Shown here piece after piece: positions 1 to 6,453 of a stretch of DNA of 23,437 nt. Made by a program: the position numbers and the translations under genes. Source of the DNA: CAZLMF01 sp964560565 (lineage in GTDB: Bacteria; Bacillota; Clostridia; Oscillospirales; Ruminococcaceae); NCBI GenBank assembly GCA_964560565.1, contig CAZLMF010000018.1, forward strand, positions 1-23,437, in the 5' to 3' direction. Each line of letters opens with the position of its first letter. Position 1 is the first letter of the stretch. A model generated the notes under the pieces. It had not been told where the DNA came from and searched no databases. It saw only the letters and a list, made by a program, of their open reading frames with translations.

Positions 1-981
1 ATTATCACCATAAAGGGCGGTCCTGGTACAGGGAAATCCACGCTTATGAAATCCGTTGCTGCAAAGCTCATTGCACAAGGATTTGACTGTGAACTTGCCC
101 ACTGCTCCTCGGATAACAGCTCCCTAGACGGGATTGTATTCCCCGCACTTGGGTTTTGCATGCTTGATGGCACAGCTCCTCATATAGTAGACCCTAAAAC
201 ACCTGCCGCTGTTGATGAAATACTGAATATGGGGATGTACTGGGATGCGCAAAGCATTATCCCCAACAAGGATAAAATAATTGAGTGTAACAAAAAAATC
301 AGCACCTCCTTTGCAAGCGCATACCACTTTTTAAGCGCCGCAAAACAAGTGGAGGACGACATTGACGCTATGTATAAAGCTGCTGTTGACCCCACTTGCA
401 TAAGCATAGAGTTTAATGCTCTTGCACATAGCCTAAAGCTTGAGCGCAAAGGCGATAAATACGGCTGGAATAGGGAACTTTTCCTAAGTGCAATCACACC
501 CCTCGGCATCACCGACTACATTGGCACATATGTTGAAAACGCCAACAAGGTATACCGCATTGCATCAAAGAAAAACCCTTATTCCCATCTGTTGCTTGAT
601 AAAATACGAACCCATGCTTTGGAGCTTGGGCTTGACTGTTATAGCTTTTTCGGTCCTATGTCGCCTGCTGAAAGGCTTGAGCATCTCTATCTGCCGAGTG
701 AAGGCATTTTCTTTACCATACAGCCAGGCTCCATAGAAAATCAATCAAGTGATATTGACCTTGATAAATATATTCCTATGTTCCCACCGGATAAATCTGC
801 TGAAATCAGTACTGCAACCTCCATTTTCGAGCTGCTGTTAAGCACTGCCATATACCGCATTAACCGTGCAAAAAAGCAGCATGACGTCCTTGAAACCTAC
901 TATGCTCCCCATATGCACTTTGATAAGATATCCGAGCTTGCAGATGAAATTGCTCTACAAGCTATTCGCACATTGCTCTAG
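1..981 (+). CDS. P-loop ATPase of the duplicated PRK06851 type, 5' end missing
   Basis: The reading frame is open from base 1, so the true start lies upstream; the internal ATG at 46 cannot be the start because the Walker A motif GGPGTGKST (bases 16-42) precedes it. About 326 residues are visible. The protein is an internal duplication. The first repeat has the P-loop followed by a QGFDCELAHCSSD segment, and the second repeat aligns to it without gaps around GLDCYSFFGPMS. In the second repeat the P-loop position reads SKKNPYSHL (bases 565-591), so only the first site looks able to bind nucleotide. The layout matches what I recall of the conserved but uncharacterised PRK06851 ATPase family of Firmicutes; the cellular role is unknown. 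The gene ends with TAG at 979-981, directly before the mscL promoter. No signal peptide or membrane segment is visible. The ATPase fold is well supported; the family name is from memory. Confidence 0.8.
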   Translation: MITIKGGPGTGKSTLMKSVAAKLIAQGFDCELAHCSSDNSSLDGIVFPALGFCMLDGTAPHIVDPKTPAAVDEILNMGMYWDAQSIIPNKDKIIECNKKISTSFASAYHFLSAAKQVEDDIDAMYKAAVDPTCISIEFNALAHSLKLERKGDKYGWNRELFLSAITPLGITDYIGTYVENANKVYRIASKKNPYSHLLLDKIRTHALELGLDCYSFFGPMSPAERLEHLYLPSEGIFFTIQPGSIENQSSDIDLDKYIPMFPPDKSAEISTATSIFELLLSTAIYRINRAKKQHDVLETYYAPHMHFDKISELADEIALQAIRTLL

Positions 982-989
982 CTTGCCTC

Positions 990-1018
990 TTGACATAAGT
1001 ATTCCTTTGTAATAATAT
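990..1018 (+). promoter_or_regulatory. Sigma-A promoter of mscL
   Basis: A perfect -35 TTGACA (990-995) is followed after 17 bp by TAATAT (1013-1018), which matches the -10 consensus at 4 of 6 positions. Transcription would start near 1025, about 30 nt before the mscL ATG. The promoter begins 9 bp after the stop of the upstream ATPase gene, so mscL can be transcribed independently. Confidence 0.7.
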
Positions 1019-1054
1019 AAAGTTAGACTTAAAAATTAATGTGGAGGTAGTTTT

Positions 1055-1453
1055 ATGTTAAAGGAATTCAAAGCTTTTGCCATGAAGGGCAATGTACTGG
1101 ATATGGCGGTCGGTGTTATTATTGGTGGAGCCTTCGGCAAAATTGTTACTTCTCTTGTAAACGACGTAATAATGCCACTCATTGGAGTTATTCTAGGTAA
1201 TGTAAACTTCAGCGAGCTCAAATATGTCATCACGCCAGCCACTGAAGACATAGCTGAAGCTGCATTTCGTTATGGTTCGTTCATTCAGTCAATAATTGAT
1301 TTCCTTATAATTGCTTTTTCGATTTTCCTGTTTATCAAGCTTTTATCTAAGTTTAAGAAGCCAGAGCCAAAGCCTGAACCAGCCCCTGAAAAGCCAAGTA
1401 CAGAAGAAGTTCTTCTTACTGAAATTCGTGACCTGCTCAAAGACAGAGCATAA
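1055..1453 (+). CDS. mscL: Large-conductance mechanosensitive channel MscL
   Basis: This gene encodes the pentameric membrane channel that opens under high membrane tension to release solutes during hypo-osmotic shock. At 132 residues it has normal family length. The N-terminal amphipathic segment MLKEFKAFAMKGNVLDMAVG leads into TM1 (about 15-45, with the IIGGAFGKIV pore stretch and a conserved ND at 36-37). An extracellular loop and TM2 (about 76-98) follow. The cytoplasmic tail begins with a K/E/P-rich linker (about 100-116, KPEPKPEPAPEK) and ends in the short helix EEVLLTEIRDLLK typical of the family's C-terminal bundle. The start is fixed by GGAGG at 1043-1047, 7 nt upstream of the ATG. 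The gene has its own promoter and appears monocistronic, ending at the shared terminator at 1516-1551. Confidence 0.97.
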   Translation: MLKEFKAFAMKGNVLDMAVGVIIGGAFGKIVTSLVNDVIMPLIGVILGNVNFSELKYVITPATEDIAEAAFRYGSFIQSIIDFLIIAFSIFLFIKLLSKFKKPEPKPEPAPEKPSTEEVLLTEIRDLLKDRA

Positions 1454-1515
1454 CATTCCCCGGGAAATATTCTTTTTGTATCAATAATAGCTTACATTAA
1501 GTATAACTTATACAT

Positions 1516-1551
1516 AAAAAATACGCTTAGTAATTACTAAGCGTATTTTTT
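1516..1551. terminator. Bidirectional terminator between mscL and the GGDEF-EAL gene
   Basis: This is an uninterrupted 36-bp perfect palindrome: bases 1516-1533 are the exact reverse complement of 1534-1551. The core is ATACGCTTAGT, flanked by A6 on the left and T6 on the right. In RNA of either direction it forms a stem ending in a U-run, so it can terminate mscL (plus) and the convergent sensor gene (minus). The minus-strand stop codon (bases 1553-1555) is only 1 bp away from the palindrome. Confidence 0.9.
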
Positions 1552-1552
1552 C

Positions 1553-4552
1553 TTACTTTTCTAAGTTTTCATTTCTGCGCTGTTTTGCTCGAAGTATTTC
1601 CTTGGTTAAGCTCTTTGGTATATCTTCAAGGTAAGACATTGGCTCTCCAATATAGTTCCCCTGTACAAAATCCACACCGAGCATAATCAGCATTTCAAGC
1701 TCCTCAGCAGATTCAATACAGCATGCTATAAGCATTGCGTTTATGCTATGTGCCTTTTTGGCAATTTCACGAACTGTGCTTTGATTTTTCTTATTTTCAT
1801 GAATTTCCGTAATAAGCTTTTTTTCAAGCTTGATGTATTCAGGCTTTGTGCGCATTATAAGCAAATCAGACTCCACGCTGTCGGTAAATTTATCTATTGC
1901 AATTTCTCCCCTGCTCTTGCGCATTGAGCCTACCTTTGTACTGATAAATTCATCGTCGCTTTGCTCATCAGCCGTTATTTCAGTCACGATAAGAGGGATA
2001 AACTCCCCAAACATATCACGCAGCTTTTGCAAGTCTCGAGTGGTAAGCATCATGCCGGGGATTGAATTAATAAATATTTTCTTCTCCCCTACAAAGTACG
2101 CATTTTCCTTTATCCACGCAAGCGTGCTAAAGTATGTCATGTGCTCAATTTGATAAAGCTTTGCTTGAGTGCGTGCAAAGTCAATTACATCCTGCGGTGT
2201 TTGAATACCTGCAAGCCCCGGCCGCATAAGCGCCTCATACGCGTATACTTTTCCATTTTGGGTGCTTACTATCGGCTGGAATGAATAGTCCATCACACCG
2301 CTTTCTAACATTGCGTTAAGGGTTTCACCTGCATCTGCCCTGTTTCTGCTCCAGCTATAGCTTTCAGAGGAAAACTCTCTTATTCCTCCCTTTATTGTGC
2401 GTTTTATCTCATTCATTGCAAACTCGGAATACCTCATTAATGAGTCTAAGCCCTTCCCATGGCGTGGGTAGAACGAGTATCCTGTGGAGCACTGAATATT
2501 ATTTATGCTTGGGGCAAGAGAATCGTATACCTTGCCTGTAGCTTTACCTAAAACATCATTGATAATTCGCTTTAACTTTTCCTCCGAATCATAGCCATAG
2601 AGAAAAACCACGAACTCATCGCTTGTTAGTCGCCCTACAATACCGCCATAAACGCCAAATCTCTTGAAAGTTTCCGCCGCCATAATCACATAATGATTAC
2701 CAACATCATGCCCAAACTTTTCGTTTACAGCTTTAAGGTTATCAATATCTGAAAAGATGAAAGCTCCCATTTTATCCGGTGTGTCCTGTATCTTTGCTAT
2801 CGCTTGTGCAAAAAAAGCATTTCGTGTCAGTACCCCTGTAAGCGAATCCGTGTCGCGTTCAAGCTCAAAGTGCATTCTCTCGAGAACTTCCGTGGTGACA
2901 TCGATAATTATACCATATTCACTGTTTCCCTTTAGAGCAGTCTTTATACGCAGCCATTTGGTATCCGCACCGGCTTGTGTAAAGGCATAGACATTTTCAC
3001 TGTTGCGCTCCTTATGAGCTTTTATCTTGTTTATCAATGGTTCCCATATGTCAAAGCTTAGGAATGTTTCCTCGCCCTCACACTCCATGGAAAAGAGCTG
3101 CGCTATCATTTTGTTTATATAAACAGTGTTGTTGCTGCGGTTAATCTCAAATATACCAATCGGCACTTCTGTAAGGGTAATCGCCTCAGAGACTCTCCTT
3201 GAAAACTCAAGAAAATCCGTGCTTAAATCCTCAATTGTGACAACAAGCGTGTCAATCTCCTTCATTCCTGTGCGCCCTAGAAAAATCTCGCCGCTTTTAC
3301 CCGAATAGGATTGCGAATGCTTGACCACCCTTTTAATAGGCTTTGCGACCAGTGAAACGAAGTATACTATCCCTGCCACGCCTATAATAAGCGCAATCGC
3401 AAGCGCATATATGAGGTATGTGAGTAATCTTCTTGAGTTGCTATACAGTGCTGACTCCTTTACCACTCCGTATAGGGTGTACGCCTCGCCATAATATGGG
3501 CTGCTAATGGAGTACAAGTTGACATTCCCTATTGCGGTAATGGCTTTATCATCTGACGCACCGCCATCTATTTCATAAAGCTTATTGTCATATAGGGGCA
3601 GCTTCTCCGCATTCCTTAGCTGCTCAGTGGTCAAAAACTTCGCTGCGTACTCGCCGCTTTGAATCCTATGCTCAGCATACCCCTCCGAGGTAAAATCGCT
3701 AAGCAGGTAAAAGCTTTCCCTCGGGAAGTTAAGCTCGCTATGCGGCAACAGACGTTGAATGTAGCTTGCGCTAAGCTCAACCCCAAACACGCCAAAAACT
3801 TCCCCCTCAGGAGTAATTAATGGCACACTATATGTGATTACACGAACAGAATCGTTATTTATCGTATATATCTCAGACCAATAACCAAGAGCACTTATGC
3901 TAATGTCGTTACCTTTCTTTGCCTCTCTAATCGGCTTGGTGAAAAAATTGCTGCTCTTTTCATCTTCAAAACTCCACGCTGCGCTCCAATGATGATATTT
4001 CATTATATCCCTGCCGTTTAGTACACTAAGAGGCCCTTGAATAAGGGTAAGGTTAGCCTCTGTGTAACTTGATGCCAGCACACTATCATCCCGTATATAT
4101 ACCGAATATCGTTCACCGCTTTCACCCCCAGAGTTTGTAAGCACATCAAGGCATACAAACGCCCCTGTTACCTTGCGTAAGTTCAGTATGTCGCCAATCT
4201 CCTCGGCTACTATATTAAGTGTCTCTAAGCGCACCTCGTTTGAACCCTCTAGCATATCTAGAATATTGTCATATTCATCGGATTGCTCAAGCTTCTCATA
4301 AACCAGTGAGGATACATTCTTGCTAAAAACCTCAGCAATACCTGCCGCATCGGTCATTGTGCTTCTTAGCTCAGATGTTCTATTTGTTACCGAGCGATAA
4401 AATGAATTAGACGATGATTCATCAAGGCTGCGAAAAACGCCGGACGAAACAATTGCGCACAAATATATTGCACAAATTATTAAGATAAGGGCAATTGCCG
4501 GTTGCAGCAATATGCGACGCAACGGCTTGGCTTTTGCTGGCGCTCTACCCAA
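1553..4552 (-). CDS. Membrane sensor with degenerate GGDEF and EAL domains
   Basis: This is a 999-residue c-di-GMP-type signalling protein. TM1 (about 14-38) and TM2 (about 377-402) enclose an extracytoplasmic sensor of roughly 340 residues, probably Cache-like (GEVFGVFGVELS before TM2). A linker and a PAS-like segment (about 455-555) follow, then GGDEF (about 565-720) and EAL (about 755-980). The metal-binding SDIDNLKAVN of the cyclase domain is present, but the signature loop is TSDEF (643-647) rather than GGDEF. The EAL domain keeps EAL (773-775), N829, E858, K908, E947 and Q964, but the DDFG loop is DKFT (887-890), losing one metal-binding Asp. Turnover of c-di-GMP is therefore doubtful; ligand binding or scaffolding is possible. 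The start is TTG at 4552, 7 nt after GGGGGG (4565-4560 on the minus strand); the nearby ATG is out of frame. The gene is divergent from the polysaccharide genes. Confidence 0.9.
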   Translation of the reverse strand: MGRAPAKAKPLRRILLQPAIALILIICAIYLCAIVSSGVFRSLDESSSNSFYRSVTNRTSELRSTMTDAAGIAEVFSKNVSSLVYEKLEQSDEYDNILDMLEGSNEVRLETLNIVAEEIGDILNLRKVTGAFVCLDVLTNSGGESGERYSVYIRDDSVLASSYTEANLTLIQGPLSVLNGRDIMKYHHWSAAWSFEDEKSSNFFTKPIREAKKGNDISISALGYWSEIYTINNDSVRVITYSVPLITPEGEVFGVFGVELSASYIQRLLPHSELNFPRESFYLLSDFTSEGYAEHRIQSGEYAAKFLTTEQLRNAEKLPLYDNKLYEIDGGASDDKAITAIGNVNLYSISSPYYGEAYTLYGVVKESALYSNSRRLLTYLIYALAIALIIGVAGIVYFVSLVAKPIKRVVKHSQSYSGKSGEIFLGRTGMKEIDTLVVTIEDLSTDFLEFSRRVSEAITLTEVPIGIFEINRSNNTVYINKMIAQLFSMECEGEETFLSFDIWEPLINKIKAHKERNSENVYAFTQAGADTKWLRIKTALKGNSEYGIIIDVTTEVLERMHFELERDTDSLTGVLTRNAFFAQAIAKIQDTPDKMGAFIFSDIDNLKAVNEKFGHDVGNHYVIMAAETFKRFGVYGGIVGRLTSDEFVVFLYGYDSEEKLKRIINDVLGKATGKVYDSLAPSINNIQCSTGYSFYPRHGKGLDSLMRYSEFAMNEIKRTIKGGIREFSSESYSWSRNRADAGETLNAMLESGVMDYSFQPIVSTQNGKVYAYEALMRPGLAGIQTPQDVIDFARTQAKLYQIEHMTYFSTLAWIKENAYFVGEKKIFINSIPGMMLTTRDLQKLRDMFGEFIPLIVTEITADEQSDDEFISTKVGSMRKSRGEIAIDKFTDSVESDLLIMRTKPEYIKLEKKLITEIHENKKNQSTVREIAKKAHSINAMLIACCIESAEELEMLIMLGVDFVQGNYIGEPMSYLEDIPKSLTKEILRAKQRRNENLEK

Positions 4553-4621
4553 TGCATTACCCCCCTGTGTTAATCTAGTTGTTGGATTTGGACAATAATA
4601 GTATTACGTAAACCTAGTTAG

Positions 4622-4637
4622 GGGCGATAAAGCGCCC
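4622..4637 (-). promoter_or_regulatory. Small hairpin in the 5' leader of the GGDEF-EAL gene
   Basis: GGGCG (4622-4626) and CGCCC (4633-4637) pair across a 6-nt loop. With the predicted start near 4647 this lies in the first 30 nt of the mRNA leader of the minus-strand sensor gene. No T-run follows on the minus strand, so it is not a terminator. It does not match the c-di-GMP riboswitch core as I remember it. Function is unknown. Confidence 0.35.
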
Positions 4638-4653
4638 ACTTGTTCTTTTTATA

Positions 4654-4683
4654 ATTATACTTGATTTAATCCAGTAAAATCAA
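4654..4683 (-). promoter_or_regulatory. Candidate promoter of the GGDEF-EAL gene
   Basis: On the minus strand a perfect TATAAT lies at 4659-4654, with TTGATT (4683-4678) upstream of it at 18-bp spacing; TTGATT matches 4 of 6 of the -35 consensus. The leader to the TTG start would be about 95 nt. Confidence 0.55.
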
Positions 4684-4823
4684 CGCATAGACTGTGCATA
4701 ATCACTAATAAGATGAAAGTTTATTTTTCGGTATTATCTTGTTAATAGTTTAGTTAAAAACTTATCAGTCTTTATGTCACAAATCATAATATTGTAAGTT
4801 ATCACTATGAATTAATGTGTCCT

Positions 4824-4863
4824 ATGACCACATACTGTGCAATTGCACCATTTATGTGACCAT
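4824..4863. promoter_or_regulatory. Composite inverted repeat in the divergent intergenic region, candidate operator
   Basis: A perfect 12-bp palindrome GTGCAATTGCAC (4837-4848) sits inside a second, outer inverted repeat: ATGACCACATA (4824-4834) against TATGTGACCAT (4853-4863), matching at 9 of 11 positions. The spacers are 2 and 4 bp, so the two dyads are offset by one base. It lies about 35 bp upstream of the -35 of the plus-strand polysaccharide promoter and about 140 bp upstream of the -35 of the minus-strand promoter. This architecture suggests binding of one or two dimeric regulators; which regulator is unknown. Confidence 0.5.
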
Positions 4864-4898
4864 TAAAATGAAACTTTTATAAAAATCAAATTTCCTCA

Positions 4899-4926
4899 TT
4901 GCAACTAAAAAAGTATATGCTATAAT
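4899..4926 (+). promoter_or_regulatory. Extended -10 promoter of the polysaccharide gene pair
   Basis: TTGCAA (4899-4904), then 16 bp, then TATAAT (4921-4926). The -10 is preceded by TGC, giving the extended form TGnTATAAT. Transcription would start near 4933, leaving a leader of about 87 nt before the TTG start at 5020. Confidence 0.7.
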
Positions 4927-5019
4927 TGATTGTGACTGAAACGTCATAGTACATCTTGAACTTATAAACACACTACAAATTTACTATTCTTTTAAGCTTT
5001 AATGAAAGGAGTGCTTAAC

Positions 5020-6399
5020 TTGACAAGAACTGCAAAGACCTTTCAACGCAGCATTATTGTTCTTGTAAAACTGCTTTTGATCTTTTCAATGTTAGCAGTT
5101 TTTTATGGCGTCTATCTAACCGAAAATGCTGATTTGCGAGTTGAGATGTCTCGAATTTCCCGTGTCAGCACAATTGTTATTACCACCTTTTTAGTTGTTT
5201 TCTACGCAATGCTCCGTATTTACGGTGGCTATGCAATAGGTCAAAGGCGCACTAAGGAAATCGCTCTCTCCACTGCTGTGGCAGTTGTTGTCACCGACTG
5301 CTTTGCATATATTCAGCTTTGTGTAATGGACAAGCGTATTGTAAGCCTTGGCCATCTTGTAGTTATAATTGCGCTCCAATGCGTAATCATTATTGTCCTA
5401 ACAAAGTTCTCTAATAAGATTTACTATAATCTCAACCCCCCTCGCGATTTGCTTATAATCCACGGCAACGAGGAAAAGCTTGCATATATGCAGCGAAAGC
5501 TTCTGCAATATAAAAATCGTTTCAATGTCAACAGGACTATGCGCTATGACGAACCTGAACTGCATCGCTCTATTCGCTCAAGTGAGGCGGTTATGCTCAT
5601 TGATATTCCCACCGAAACTCGAGATTATATTATGGAGTATTGCTACAAGCGTTCAAAACAGTTTTACTACTTGCCTGCTCTGCCTGATATACTCATGAAC
5701 AACGCCGAGCATGAGCTGATTGACGACACATCCCTATTCTCCTATGAGCACACGGGACTTAACATTGAGCAGCGAATCTTCAAGCGTGCATGCGACCTTG
5801 TACTGTCCATACTTGGCATTGCCCTAACATGGCCCATTATGCTCATTGAAGCAATTGCAATCCGCTTATCTGACGGAGGACCTGCGCTATTTAAGCAGGA
5901 GCGTGTCACCGAAGCCGGTAAATCCTTTAAGCTGCTTAAATTCCGCACAATGATAATGGATGCCGAAAAGGGCGACACTGCTGTCCTTGCCGAGCGCAAT
6001 GACCCACGCATTACGAAAATCGGTGCATTTTTGCGCAAGACAAGGCTCGACGAACTGCCCCAGCTATTCAATATACTCTTTGGCTCAATGAGTATTGTAG
6101 GCCCTCGCCCAGAGCGCCCTGCAATCGCCGAGGAATACTATAAGGATTTACCCGAGTTCCGCTATCGTCTAAAGGTAAAGGCAGGACTAACAGGACTTGC
6201 GCAAATAATGGGCAAGTACAACACAACCCCACGAGATAAGCTTATTTTAGACCTTATCTACATTGAAAACTACTCACTTCGCCTTGACCTGAAGCTAATG
6301 TTCCAAACCATTACCGTTTTCCTCTTTCCCGAGAAAACCACCGGCTTTAAAAATACTGCAAAAACTGTCTTTACAGAGGATAACGATAAATCAGAATAA
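5020..6399 (+). CDS. Polyprenyl-phosphate sugar phosphotransferase (exopolysaccharide priming enzyme)
   Basis: The protein likely transfers a sugar-1-phosphate from a nucleotide sugar to undecaprenyl phosphate at the membrane, the first step of exopolysaccharide or capsule assembly. From the TTG start it has 459 residues. Four TM segments (about 11-33, 47-68, 81-102, 108-129) precede a soluble domain (RDLLIIHGNEEK onward). A fifth membrane segment (about 259-281) leads into the Bac_transf catalytic domain with KFRTM (307-311), the Asp-Glu pair in TRLDELPQLFN (344-345), SIVGPRPER and KAGLTGLAQ. The start was moved from ATG 5002 to in-frame TTG 5020 because the only SD, AAAGGAG (5005-5011), lies inside the longer version and is 8 nt from the TTG. 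The nucleotidyltransferase fusion gene follows. The sugar specificity cannot be read from the sequence. Confidence 0.92.
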   Translation: MTRTAKTFQRSIIVLVKLLLIFSMLAVFYGVYLTENADLRVEMSRISRVSTIVITTFLVVFYAMLRIYGGYAIGQRRTKEIALSTAVAVVVTDCFAYIQLCVMDKRIVSLGHLVVIIALQCVIIIVLTKFSNKIYYNLNPPRDLLIIHGNEEKLAYMQRKLLQYKNRFNVNRTMRYDEPELHRSIRSSEAVMLIDIPTETRDYIMEYCYKRSKQFYYLPALPDILMNNAEHELIDDTSLFSYEHTGLNIEQRIFKRACDLVLSILGIALTWPIMLIEAIAIRLSDGGPALFKQERVTEAGKSFKLLKFRTMIMDAEKGDTAVLAERNDPRITKIGAFLRKTRLDELPQLFNILFGSMSIVGPRPERPAIAEEYYKDLPEFRYRLKVKAGLTGLAQIMGKYNTTPRDKLILDLIYIENYSLRLDLKLMFQTITVFLFPEKTTGFKNTAKTVFTEDNDKSE

Positions 6400-6407
6400 T
6401 TTTTCAA

Positions 6408-6450
6408 AAACCTCCAATAATAGCAATACTATTGCTATTATTGGAGGTTT
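6408..6450 (+). promoter_or_regulatory. Perfect 20-bp hairpin sequestering the SD of the downstream gene
   Basis: Bases 6408-6427 are the exact reverse complement of 6431-6450, with a 3-nt loop (ACT). The right arm contains the SD TTGGAGG (6441-6447) of the gene starting at 6454. The left arm contains CCTCC, an anti-SD copy. Only TTTATC follows the stem, so it is a poor intrinsic terminator. It starts 9 nt after the stop codon of the upstream gene, close enough for a terminating ribosome to disturb its base. This suggests translational coupling or conditional translation. Confidence 0.8.
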
Positions 6451-6453
6451 ATC

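Noticed and set aside
4553..4660. c-di-GMP riboswitch in the leader of the GGDEF-EAL gene
   Set aside because: The predicted leader is only about 95 nt and lacks the conserved GEMM core; only a small hairpin is visible.
6408..6450. Hairpin at 6408 as a simple terminator of the sugar phosphotransferase gene
   Set aside because: Only three U at the end, all part of the stem, followed by AUC; the overlap with the next gene's SD fits translational control better.
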